Below are positions 43,196-51,828 of a DNA stretch of 64,000 nucleotides, piece by piece. Source of the DNA: Candidatus Brocadia pituitae (GTDB taxonomy: Bacteria > Planctomycetota > Brocadiia > Brocadiales > Brocadiaceae); assembly GCA_017347445.1 (NCBI GenBank), contig AP021856.1, positions 434,001-498,000 of the forward strand, read 5' to 3'. The translations under genes and the position numbers were made by a program. The notes under the pieces are model-generated. The model ran no database searches and had not been told where the DNA came from. It saw nothing but the letters and a program-made list of their open reading frames with translations. Within the stretch, counting starts at the first letter, position 1, and each line of letters starts with the position of its first letter.

Positions 43196-43846
43196 TCAGT
43201 TTTCTATTTGCTTACCGGATGCAAGCAACTTTTGCGCTAGGTTCGAGACGACCTTTTCGATTGAGTCTTCTACTGCAGGTCCGTACTTTGGTCCTGCCGT
43301 TTTCCACCACCCTCCCTCTGTCTCAAAATCAACAATATCCAAATGTTTCCCCTCCACGGTCAGATTCTCATCAAATAGTGTATTGAATTGCTTGTCTGAA
43401 AAAGTTGCCCGGATTGACAGATGGTGTTTCCCAATAGCCTGGCAAACAGAATCTTCAACGATCAACTCTAATGTTGATTCCACTAACTGTACCGTTAGCA
43501 CGGCATCGTATGCATTTGCTTCAACCTTTTCAAGACCCGGCAATTCATTCAAGACGGTAACCTCATTAAATACCTTCTGTGTCGTCTCTTCAATATTTTT
43601 GGCCAGGGATGTTCCTATGGGAAACATGTAGTGGTGGACCCCTGCAATCATGCTTGTTTGCCTTTCCTCTTGCGTCCATTGACGAAGCGAAGGGTCAATA
43701 AAAAGAGCTATATGCATGGGAATAGGCTCTATTTCTCTTAATCCCTTGTCCAAAACAGGCCTGATAGGAACCTTTATCCCGCATTCACTGGCACATTTCG
43801 TAACAAAGAGCAGTACCAAAAGAATCAATGGCGTTTTGCAGCTCAT
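43196..43846 (-). CDS. Putative exported protein (lipoprotein-like), unknown function
   Basis: The 216-aa protein has an N-terminal hydrophobic signal (TPLILLVLLFVTKCASEC). Two cysteines lie at the end; neither fits a perfect lipobox, so lipidation is uncertain. The body has an alternating pattern (PIPMHIALFIDPSLR; YDAVLTVQLVESTLELIVED; FETEGGWWKTAGPKYGPAV) consistent with a small alpha/beta periplasmic domain of the YajG-like sort. It is the first gene of the three-gene minus-strand operon; the next gene starts 56 nt after it. Confidence 0.6.
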   Translation of the reverse strand: MSCKTPLILLVLLFVTKCASECGIKVPIRPVLDKGLREIEPIPMHIALFIDPSLRQWTQEERQTSMIAGVHHYMFPIGTSLAKNIEETTQKVFNEVTVLNELPGLEKVEANAYDAVLTVQLVESTLELIVEDSVCQAIGKHHLSIRATFSDKQFNTLFDENLTVEGKHLDIVDFETEGGWWKTAGPKYGPAVEDSIEKVVSNLAQKLLASGKQIEN

Positions 43847-44252
43847 ACGATTATCACCGCATTTTCATTAAATAGAGAAGAAAATGATTTAAAGGGAATT
43901 ATACCATTCAAGGGTAAATTGGAAAAATATGTTTTTGTTCAACGGCACGATTCGAAATTCCACCCCTTTTTTCTTTAAATATTATAATTTTTTGTTTGAA
44001 CAATGTTTATGATATTATTATAGTATTGTTGAAATTTTAATCGTTTGAAATGCTTGAGTAGAAAAAACTCAAGCAAGGTCAGGTTTTCTGTATTCCGTAA
44101 AGGCAAAGTATTCGCTAAATATTCAGATAAAAGGTATAACCTTAATACCACGCGTATATTACTTGCCTTTGCCTTGAATTGCATCTTTGAAACAACCATT
44201 TACGCTTATCTGCGAAATTCTCGTACAAAATTTTTAACATGTAAAATCAAAC
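43847..44252. other. AT-rich divergent intergenic region
   Basis: This 406-bp gap lies between a minus-strand and a plus-strand operon. It is strongly AT-rich near 43970-44045 and contains one perfect hairpin, GCTTGAGT/ACTCAAGC at 44052-44073. It must hold promoters for both directions, but I see no convincing -35/-10 pair and no known RNA motif. Confidence 0.5.
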
Positions 44253-46328
44253 ATGTTAAGCATTTTCAATAAAAAGAATTCCTTTTTCTTTTCTGAAGTA
44301 AATGGGAAATTTAAGACATTTTTTGTTGTTCTTTCCTTTCTTTTCTGCTTCTTTCCTTCCCTGTGTCTGGCAGAATTTGGACAATTCTCAGAGTCAGCGT
44401 CAGCATCAATAAGCGAAGAATCGATTCTTTTCCAGGAAATCCCCTCTGTTTACAGTGCCTCAAAATATGAGCAAAAAGTAACCGAAGCGCCTTCTTCAGT
44501 AAGTATTATAACGTGGGATGAGATAAAAAAATATGGCTACCGAAATTTTTCAGAAATTTTACGAAGTGTGCGGGGGTTCCATATTACCTATGACAGAAAC
44601 TATAATTATGTGGGGGTAAGAGGTTTTGGGCTGCCCGGAGATTACAATACCCGCATTCTCCTCCTCATCGATGGGCACAGAATAAATGATGCTATTTATA
44701 ACCAGGCACCGATAGGCACCGATTTTCCTATCGATATTGATCTTATTGATCGCATTGAGATTATCCGGGGTCCTGGCTCTTCCCTGTATGGCAGCAATGC
44801 GTTTTTTGCAGTTGTCAACGTGATCACCAGGAAGGGGAGAAGTTTTAAGGGAACCGAAGTTTCGGGAGAAGCGGGCAGCTTCGAGACTTACAAGACCCGT
44901 ATGAGTTACGGTGAAAAATTTCAGAATGGCCTTGAAATGATACTATCTGGTTCTTTCTTTGAAAGTGGCGGACGCGACCGGCTTTTTTTCCAGGAATTCG
45001 ACCAGGCAGAAAATAACTATGGCATTGCGGAAAATATTGACAACGATCAGTTTAAAAATATTTTTGCAGGATTTTTATATCGGGATTTTAGTTTGCAGTT
45101 AAATTACCACCTGAGGGAAAAAGATGTCCCAACCGCCCCTTATGAATCAATCTTCAATGAACGTTTTTTTAGCGCTGATGAGCGCGGTTGGGCTGATTTG
45201 AAATACGAACGGACATTGGATGAAGACTTTCATTTGCTTTCCAGGGTCAGCTACAATTTTTACGACTATAATGATGATTATTATACCGAACAATCAGCGG
45301 AAAAATTAAAAACATCTGATGATGTTGACAGCCAATGGTTACAAGGAGAGGTTCAGTTAACCAAAATGTTTCTGGAAAAGCACAAAGGCACCATCGGTGT
45401 TGATTATCGGTTAAATTTTCAGCAGGATCAGCGTACGTACTATCATATAGCAGAGAACACGAACACTAAGATCAAAAGGGAACTTCTCGATGACAAACAT
45501 GACTCGGAGTATTGGGCAGTTTATGTTCAAGATGAATTTTCCATTACTGACGTTCTGACCTTGCATGCCGGCGTTCGTTTCGATTACTTTGAAACCTTTG
45601 GGGGATCAGCCAGCCCTCGTGCCGCTCTGATTTACACCCCGTTTGAGAAAACGACCTTTAAGTTTTTGTATGGCCGGGCATTTCGCGAACCAAATGCCTT
45701 TGAACTTTATTACGATGATGGTATTTCGCAAATCGCCAACCCCAATCTTAACCCAGAGACCATCGATACCTATGAGATTATCTATGAGCAGTATTTAGGA
45801 AAATATCTGCGGGGAACCGTGGTTGGTTTTTATAACTCAATTAAAGATTTTATCGCCTTAAGAGAAGAAGTTGATGACAGGTGGAAGTTTGACAATGTGG
45901 ATGGGGTGCATGCAAAAGGGGTTGAGTTTGAACTGGAAGGAAAACATGAATGTGGACTTGAGGGACGGGTCAGTTACACTATCCAGGAGGCTAAAGGCGG
46001 CGATACCGGGGACATTTTAGCAAATTCTCCCAAACACCTCGCTAGTCTCAACATAATTGTTCCGCTCATCAAGAGAAAGCTTTTTCTCAGCGGAGAAGAA
46101 ATGTATACCAGCAAGAGGAAAACTCTTGAGGACAACGTTGTGGAAGATTTTTTTGTTACGAATATAACACTTTATAGCCGCAATATTTTTAAAACCATGG
46201 AAGTTTCAGGAGGTGTTTTTAACGTCTTTGACATGAAATACGACGATCCGGGCGGCGAAGAACACGAGCAGGATACCATTGCACAGGATGGGAGGACATT
46301 TCGAATCAAGATTACGTATGCATTTTAA
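44253..46328 (+). CDS. TonB-dependent receptor linked to signalling operon
   Basis: This 691-aa outer-membrane receptor has signal FFVVLSFLFCFFPSLCLA, then a plug domain (YEQKVTEAPSSVSIITWDEIKKYGYRNFSEILRSVRGFHI; YVGVRGFGLPGDYNTRILLLIDGHRIND; RIEIIRGPGSSLYGSNAFFAVVNVITRKG) and a barrel ending in an aromatic residue (RTFRIKITYAF). The plug is of the colicin I/FyuA-like group. No riboswitch precedes it. The next gene, a periplasmic binding protein, starts 20 nt later, followed by kinase, regulator and GGDEF-EAL genes. The ligand is unknown. Confidence 0.88.
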   Translation: MLSIFNKKNSFFFSEVNGKFKTFFVVLSFLFCFFPSLCLAEFGQFSESASASISEESILFQEIPSVYSASKYEQKVTEAPSSVSIITWDEIKKYGYRNFSEILRSVRGFHITYDRNYNYVGVRGFGLPGDYNTRILLLIDGHRINDAIYNQAPIGTDFPIDIDLIDRIEIIRGPGSSLYGSNAFFAVVNVITRKGRSFKGTEVSGEAGSFETYKTRMSYGEKFQNGLEMILSGSFFESGGRDRLFFQEFDQAENNYGIAENIDNDQFKNIFAGFLYRDFSLQLNYHLREKDVPTAPYESIFNERFFSADERGWADLKYERTLDEDFHLLSRVSYNFYDYNDDYYTEQSAEKLKTSDDVDSQWLQGEVQLTKMFLEKHKGTIGVDYRLNFQQDQRTYYHIAENTNTKIKRELLDDKHDSEYWAVYVQDEFSITDVLTLHAGVRFDYFETFGGSASPRAALIYTPFEKTTFKFLYGRAFREPNAFELYYDDGISQIANPNLNPETIDTYEIIYEQYLGKYLRGTVVGFYNSIKDFIALREEVDDRWKFDNVDGVHAKGVEFELEGKHECGLEGRVSYTIQEAKGGDTGDILANSPKHLASLNIIVPLIKRKLFLSGEEMYTSKRKTLEDNVVEDFFVTNITLYSRNIFKTMEVSGGVFNVFDMKYDDPGGEEHEQDTIAQDGRTFRIKITYAF

Positions 46329-46348
46329 TTTGATAAGCGATACGAATC

Positions 46349-47299
46349 ATGCACAGGACAAAAATGTCTATAAAGCACATCTTTTTTATTATAACACTCA
46401 TTATAGCATGTACCAGAATTTCCGAAATTTTAGCTGATGATTGTCGAATCGTTGTGCTTATGAGCCACAGCGAATCCCCTTATCGGGAGGTACTTGCGGG
46501 TTTTCAGAAAACGATTACGGAACAAAGAAAAGATGCGAAATGCAATGTCTTTGTCATGGAAAGCGATAAAGCACAAATATCACAAAAATTGCATGATATC
46601 AAAAAAATCAAACCCGATATTATATTTACCGTGGGGACTACTCCAACAGCAGAAATACTCAGGATATTTACTGATATACCAATTATTGCAACCCTTATTC
46701 TTGATGATGCAATGATCCGGCAGGCACGTAACGCCACTGGCGTAATACTCACTTTTCCAATAGAAACACAGTTCTATTTGCTTAAAAAATTCCTCCCGGA
46801 GGCCAGAACCATTGGTGTTATGTATAACCCGTCAGAAAATCAGGAAAATATCCGCTCTGCAAGAACCATAGCAGGAAAAATGGGGCTCGACCTTTATCCG
46901 GTGGAAGTAGATTCTCCGAAAGACATTCCCGGTGCGCTCAAAGTTTTAGCAAATGGCGCTGATGTCTTATGGGGAATAAATGACGCACTGGTATTTAATT
47001 CGCTAACAGCAAAACAGATATTGTTGTTTTCCTTTAGAAATCATATACCTTTCGTCGGCCTCTCTTCCGCGTGGGTAAAGGCAGGGGCTCTTTATGCCCT
47101 GGAATATGATTTTTATGATATCGGCGTGCAATGTGCGGAGAAGGCCATTAAGATGCTGCAGGGGGCCAAAGTGAGTACTCTTCCCGTATGTTTACCCCGA
47201 AAGTTGCTTTACACCCTGAATCTGAGAACGGCAAGATATATGAAGATAAAATTTCTGGAAGAGTATATTCATGAGGCATATCAGATTTTTGACGAATGA
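46349..47299 (+). CDS. ABC-type periplasmic substrate-binding protein (PF04392-type)
   Basis: This 316-aa protein has a signal peptide (IKHIFFIITLIIACTRISEILA) and the two-lobed fold of the ABC_sub_bind family (TrpX-like): CRIVVLMSHSESPYREVLAGFQ, PDIIFTVGTTPTAEILR, ARTIGVMYNPSENQENI, DVLWGINDALVFNS and FVGLSSAWVKAGALYALEYDF. No permease or ATPase gene is near; instead its stop overlaps the start of a sensor kinase (ATGA). A sensing role, presenting a ligand to the kinase, is therefore likely. It is the second gene of the operon beginning with the TonB receptor. Confidence 0.85.
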   Translation: MHRTKMSIKHIFFIITLIIACTRISEILADDCRIVVLMSHSESPYREVLAGFQKTITEQRKDAKCNVFVMESDKAQISQKLHDIKKIKPDIIFTVGTTPTAEILRIFTDIPIIATLILDDAMIRQARNATGVILTFPIETQFYLLKKFLPEARTIGVMYNPSENQENIRSARTIAGKMGLDLYPVEVDSPKDIPGALKVLANGADVLWGINDALVFNSLTAKQILLFSFRNHIPFVGLSSAWVKAGALYALEYDFYDIGVQCAEKAIKMLQGAKVSTLPVCLPRKLLYTLNLRTARYMKIKFLEEYIHEAYQIFDE

Positions 47300-49005
47300 T
47301 TATGATGACGACAAAGGGAGCAAAGGTAAAGAGACGGGTAAGCATTGTTGCGAAATTTAATCTTTTAACCATTTTTATTATTTTGGTAACTGCAGCAGGA
47401 ATTAGTTATTTCCTTATACAAAATGCTACTTCTCACATATATCGTAACCTGGTAAATCATGGCTTAATTATTGCTGGTATGGCATCACAAACCGGCGAAT
47501 ATAGTATCTATACCGGGGATAAAGAATCTATGAAGCAGATTATTAAGAGTCTGGAAGTGGATGAGGATATTGCTTTTGTATGCCTTCTTGATAAAGAAAA
47601 AAGACAACTTATGTGTAAAAGCTTTAAACCTGGATTGATTATTCCTCCGGTTCCTGTAATGAGCATGACGGATTCTGGTTTCCCTCTCAAAATAATCCAA
47701 GAAGAATTTAAGAATACGCAAGATGGGAATCGATACCTTAGCTTTTTGTCCCCGGTAATCGGTTTTATCGATAATAAATCAGCCGATGCGCTGTTATCCC
47801 ATAAAGGAAGTAAAAACCAGGAGGTTATTGGGTATGTCCACCTTGGATTATCTCTTCAAAATCTTTACAAGAGGATAAAGCAATTCCAGATATCTACTCT
47901 GGCCTTTACCTTTCTCTTTATATTTATTGGTGTTGTCTTAACCCTGTTTCTTACAAAGAGAATTACCGCTCCTATCAAGAGATTGAGTTTAGTAACAAAA
48001 AAAGTATCTGATGGCGTATTCGAGCATAGTGTTCATGTTCACACAAATGATGAGATTTCGGATCTTGCAGCTACTTTTAACCACATGATAGACCGCTTAC
48101 GAGCGTATCGCGAGATGATCGAATCGCACAATAAAGAACTCTTGAATGCCAACGAACACCTATTACAGGAAATTACTACCCGCAAACAGATAGAGAAGGT
48201 GCTCGAAGAAAAGACCCGGGAAATTATCCGTTCGAATAAGGATTTGGAGCAGTTCGCCTATATCGTTTCTCACGACCTGCAGGAGCCATTGAGAAAGGTA
48301 ATGGTATTTGGTGATCGATTGATTATGAAACAGGGAAAAGCCTTAAGCCATGAAGGACTTGATTATATTGAACGAATGAAAAATGCGTCAAGGCGCATGC
48401 AAACACTCATAACCGATCTTCTCGCTTACTCAAGGGTTACCACACATACCCGACCATTTATCCGGGTTGATCTCACCAAACTTATTCAGGAAGTAATCAG
48501 TGATCTGGAGATTCAATTAGAAAGAAGTGGTGGACGGGTAATCCTTGGGAATTTGCCGGTTATTTATGCCGACTCTGTTCAAATGCGCCAGTTATTTCAA
48601 AATCTCATCGGGAATGCCCTGAAATATCATCGTCATGAGGTGCCGCCACTTATAGAGATTCAGGCAAACTGCATCGAGTGCATGGATGAAGACCATGCTC
48701 AGGCCTCTCGCTGTAATGGATTTTGTGAAATTACGGTAACCGATAACGGAATTGGGTTTGACGAGAAGTATGCCGAATACATCTTCGGGATTTTTCAAAG
48801 GTTGCACCGGCGTGATGAATATGAAGGGACGGGCGTAGGACTATCGATTTGTCGAAAAATTGTGGAGCGTCACGGTGGGAGTATTACCGCGACGGGCACT
48901 CCCGGAAAGGGCGCAAAATTTACTATTATATTACCGCCAGAGCAGGTAGGAAAGAGAAAAGAAAATGGAAAAAGCACGGAAGCTGTTTCCTATCTTAATA
49001 GCTGA
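47296..49005 (+). CDS. Sensor histidine kinase (HAMP-HisKA-HATPase)
   Basis: This 569-aa membrane kinase has TM1 near residues 17-38 (LLTIFIILVTAAGISYFLI), an extracytoplasmic sensor domain of about 155 residues, TM2 near 198-220 (LAFTFLFIFIGVVLTLFL) and a HAMP region. A short coiled coil leads to HisKA with phospho-acceptor His326 in VSHDLQEPLRK. ATP-binding boxes are N (LFQNLIGNALKYH), G1 (VTDNGIGFDEKY) and G2 (GTGVGLSICRKIVERHGG). The DLQEPLRK type pairs with Rcp1-like regulators, as encoded next, whose gene overlaps this one by 41 nt. Confidence 0.9.
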   Translation: MIMMTTKGAKVKRRVSIVAKFNLLTIFIILVTAAGISYFLIQNATSHIYRNLVNHGLIIAGMASQTGEYSIYTGDKESMKQIIKSLEVDEDIAFVCLLDKEKRQLMCKSFKPGLIIPPVPVMSMTDSGFPLKIIQEEFKNTQDGNRYLSFLSPVIGFIDNKSADALLSHKGSKNQEVIGYVHLGLSLQNLYKRIKQFQISTLAFTFLFIFIGVVLTLFLTKRITAPIKRLSLVTKKVSDGVFEHSVHVHTNDEISDLAATFNHMIDRLRAYREMIESHNKELLNANEHLLQEITTRKQIEKVLEEKTREIIRSNKDLEQFAYIVSHDLQEPLRKVMVFGDRLIMKQGKALSHEGLDYIERMKNASRRMQTLITDLLAYSRVTTHTRPFIRVDLTKLIQEVISDLEIQLERSGGRVILGNLPVIYADSVQMRQLFQNLIGNALKYHRHEVPPLIEIQANCIECMDEDHAQASRCNGFCEITVTDNGIGFDEKYAEYIFGIFQRLHRRDEYEGTGVGLSICRKIVERHGGSITATGTPGKGAKFTIILPPEQVGKRKENGKSTEAVSYLNS

Positions 49006-49411
49006 AGACGACCCGGATGACCGTCTCATCATAAAGGACGCATTTGAAGAAGCCGGTGTGCGCCAGGTAATTCATTATGTTGAAGATGGTCAGGAGTTGA
49101 TGGATTATCTTTGCCTGCGGGGAAAATACTCCTGGCCAAACCATGCTTCACGCCCGGGAATTATTCTCCTTGATCTGAATATGCCTAAAAAAAACGGACA
49201 AGAAGCATTAAGAGAAATCAAATCAGACCCAAACCTGAAACGGATCCCTGTTGTGGTTATGACAACATCAAAAAGAGTCGAAGATATTGGACTCCTGTAT
49301 GATTTGGGTGCAAATTCATACATACAGAAACCAACGGATTTTGCATCATTCGTGATGATCGTAAAGACAGTATCAAGATACTGGTTCGAAATTGTTGAAC
49401 TCCCATCATAA
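48965..49411 (+). CDS. Rcp1-type single-domain response regulator
   Basis: The 148-aa receiver domain only: acidic pocket AEDDPDDR (residues 13-20), phospho-acceptor Asp70 in IILLDLNMPKKNG, and conserved Lys122 in YIQKPTDF. The region around LRGKYSWPNHASRPGI is the insertion typical of Rcp1-like regulators that pair with phytochrome-type kinases. It overlaps the kinase gene and precedes the REC-GGDEF-EAL gene by 14 nt, so it may relay phosphate onward. Confidence 0.9.
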   Translation: MEKARKLFPILIAEDDPDDRLIIKDAFEEAGVRQVIHYVEDGQELMDYLCLRGKYSWPNHASRPGIILLDLNMPKKNGQEALREIKSDPNLKRIPVVVMTTSKRVEDIGLLYDLGANSYIQKPTDFASFVMIVKTVSRYWFEIVELPS

Positions 49412-49425
49412 GGAGCAGAAATACG

Positions 49426-51567
49426 ATGGACAATAACCGGATAAAAATACTTCTCGTAGATGACGACGAGGATGATTATATAATAGCTCGTGAATTATTT
49501 TCTGAAATTTCCACCTGGAAATCCGAGCTGGATTGGGTGAAAACATACGATGAGGCTTTGGAAACGATCCAGACCAGACAGCATGATGTATATCTGTTTG
49601 ATTATCGGCTCGGTTCTGGTGAATATACCGGATTGCAACTTCTGCATGAAACGATAAGCCGTGGCTGCAAGTCACCCATTATCATCCTTACTGGCCAGGG
49701 GGATTACCGTGTGGATATGGAGGCGATAAGAAAAGGGGCATCGGATTACCTGATTAAAGGGCAGTTAAACTCTTCGTTGTTGGAAAAATCGATTCGTCAT
49801 GCCATTGAGCGCAAGCGTGCAGAGGAAGCATTCAGATCAGCAAAAAATTATGCAGAATACCTTGTTAAATGTTCGCTCGATATGATTGTCGCAGCCAATT
49901 TTGACTTAGAGATTACCGAATTTAACCCGTCTGCTGAAAAAATGTTTGGATATTGCAAGTCTGAGATACTCGGCAAATCTATTTGCCTGCTGTTTGCCGA
50001 CGCTCATGAGTCCAAACAGGTCATTGAAAAAATATTAAAGGAAAAGATATTTGCGGGAGAAATCAATAAAAGGAAAAAAAATGGAGAGATATTTCCCTCG
50101 TTTTTGTCCGCATCTATCCTGAAGGATATAAACGACAAAGAAATAGGGATTGTAGGTATCCTGCGTGATATAACCGAGCGCAATCGTCTTGTCGATCAAC
50201 TACGGTACAATGCATTTCATGATCCGTTAACAAACTTGCCCAATAGGAATCTGTTCATGGAGCGACTGGAGCGTTTACTTGAATACTCAAAAAGAGACAG
50301 AAACAGTGCGTTCTCCGTGTTGTTTCTTGATCTTGACCGTTTTAAGGTGGTAAACGACAGCCTCGGACACCTGTCGGGAGATAAATTGCTGATCTTAATT
50401 GCGCAAAAATTGAGAGAATGCTTACGAAAATCAGATACCGTTGCCCGTTTTGGAGGAGATGAGTTTGCCATCCTTCTCGATACTGTCGATGACCATTTCA
50501 ACGCAAAATTTGTGGCTGAAAGAATTCTGGAAGCCATGAAGGCCCCGTTCATCCTCGATGGACGCAAAATCGTTGTCTCTGCCAGTATTGGAATTGTCAT
50601 AAAAGGGGAATTGTATCATCGTCCGGAGGACATTCTGAGAGACGCCGATACCGTAATGTATCGTGCAAAGATGCTTGGCAAGGCACGATATGCAATATTT
50701 AATATCGAAATGCACGCCCATGCGATGAACTTTTTACAGTTAGAGACCGATCTCCGGCATGCTATTGAACGCTCGGAATTAGTAATTTTTTATCAGCCCA
50801 TTGTATCTTTGGCAACCACGGAGATTATCGCCCTGGAATCACTTGTTCGCTGGCAACATCCACAACGCGGTTTAATTTTACCAGATGAGTTTATTCCGCT
50901 GGCAGAGGAAACCCGGGAGATCGACAATGTCGGTTATTGGGTGATACAAGAGGCATGCGCTCAAAACAAGATATGGCACGATATGGGATTTTCAAATATC
51001 ACCGTCACCGTGAATATATCATTGTTACAATTCCGGCATAAAGAATTGCCAGAACAGATCGGATCAATCATTAAAAATACAGGATTGCCTGCCGATGCTT
51101 TTGAATTGGAGATCACGGAAAGTACGGTAATGGAGAGCAAAGGGCTTGTCCTCGAAATATTTAGAGAACTGAATAAAATGAAAATACATCTCATGATGGA
51201 TGATTTTGGTATAGGTTTTTCTTCCATCAATAGCCTGAAGCATCTTCCCTTCAGTACGTTAAAAATTGACCGGTCCCTAATTTCGGACATCGATACCAAT
51301 CCGGATGCCGCGGCAATTGTCAAATCTATTATAGACATGGCACACACGCTAAAAATAAAAGTCATTGCAGAAGGAGTGGAAACACAAGGACAATTGGAAT
51401 TGTTGCGTTCGTATAACTGTGATTATGCGCAGGGATACCTGCTCTACAATCCCATGAGGGCTGAAGAGATTACCAGCTTGTTAAGACAAAAAAAAAGGCA
51501 TATCTCGGATACGAAAAGCAACATTACGCAGGAGTATATTCCCTCTGCGGGACAAAAAATTAACTAA
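49426..51567 (+). CDS. REC-PAS-GGDEF-EAL cyclic-di-GMP regulator
   Basis: This is a 713-aa cytoplasmic protein. The receiver domain at 1-125 carries Asp59 in VYLFDYRLG, and a PAS domain follows at about 145-260 (FDLEITEFNPSAEKMFGYCKSEILG). The GGDEF domain at about 265-430 has an intact active site FGGDEFAILLD. The EAL domain at about 440-700 keeps the metal and catalytic residues in NISLLQFR, ELEITESTVM, MDDFGIGFSS and VIAEGVETQGQ, but the signature itself reads ESL (ALESLVRW). It could be bifunctional, or the EAL part may be weakened. It is the output end of the receptor-PBP-kinase operon. Confidence 0.9.
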   Translation: MDNNRIKILLVDDDEDDYIIARELFSEISTWKSELDWVKTYDEALETIQTRQHDVYLFDYRLGSGEYTGLQLLHETISRGCKSPIIILTGQGDYRVDMEAIRKGASDYLIKGQLNSSLLEKSIRHAIERKRAEEAFRSAKNYAEYLVKCSLDMIVAANFDLEITEFNPSAEKMFGYCKSEILGKSICLLFADAHESKQVIEKILKEKIFAGEINKRKKNGEIFPSFLSASILKDINDKEIGIVGILRDITERNRLVDQLRYNAFHDPLTNLPNRNLFMERLERLLEYSKRDRNSAFSVLFLDLDRFKVVNDSLGHLSGDKLLILIAQKLRECLRKSDTVARFGGDEFAILLDTVDDHFNAKFVAERILEAMKAPFILDGRKIVVSASIGIVIKGELYHRPEDILRDADTVMYRAKMLGKARYAIFNIEMHAHAMNFLQLETDLRHAIERSELVIFYQPIVSLATTEIIALESLVRWQHPQRGLILPDEFIPLAEETREIDNVGYWVIQEACAQNKIWHDMGFSNITVTVNISLLQFRHKELPEQIGSIIKNTGLPADAFELEITESTVMESKGLVLEIFRELNKMKIHLMMDDFGIGFSSINSLKHLPFSTLKIDRSLISDIDTNPDAAAIVKSIIDMAHTLKIKVIAEGVETQGQLELLRSYNCDYAQGYLLYNPMRAEEITSLLRQKKRHISDTKSNITQEYIPSAGQKIN

Positions 51568-51631
51568 AAATCGATACCGAACAAAGCGAAATCCAATTGA
51601 TCTTTCCTGATAATTCAGAGCTAAAAATTTC

Positions 51632-51781
51632 GTAACAATTTAGTTTTTTGAAAATTTTCAATAATTGCAATATTTGTCGTACAGGGTAGGGGCGAAGCAT
51701 TTGCCCGTTTTGACATAAATGCGTTCATGACAATTATGGCAAATGCTTCGCCTCTACTTTTTCAAAAAACTAAATTGTTAC
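51632..51781. mobile_element. 150-bp MITE with IS66-like ends, copy 2
   Basis: It has the same length and structure as 28536-28685: ends GTAACAATTTAG and CTAAATTGTTAC, and inner arms GTAGGGGCGAAGCATTTGC versus GCAAATGCTTCGCCTCTAC (one mismatch). Flanks are AAAATTTC and AAAATTTT, an 8-bp duplication with one change. It is inserted between the GGDEF-EAL gene and the C39-like gene. It has no coding capacity. Confidence 0.85.
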
Positions 51782-51828
51782 AAAATTTTTGATCTCCTCA
51801 TAACAATATTTGAATGGAGGTGAATGAT

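Noticed and set aside
44052-44073. GCTTGAGT/ACTCAAGC hairpin as a terminator
   Set aside because: It is not followed by a T-run in either direction and lies in a divergent promoter region.
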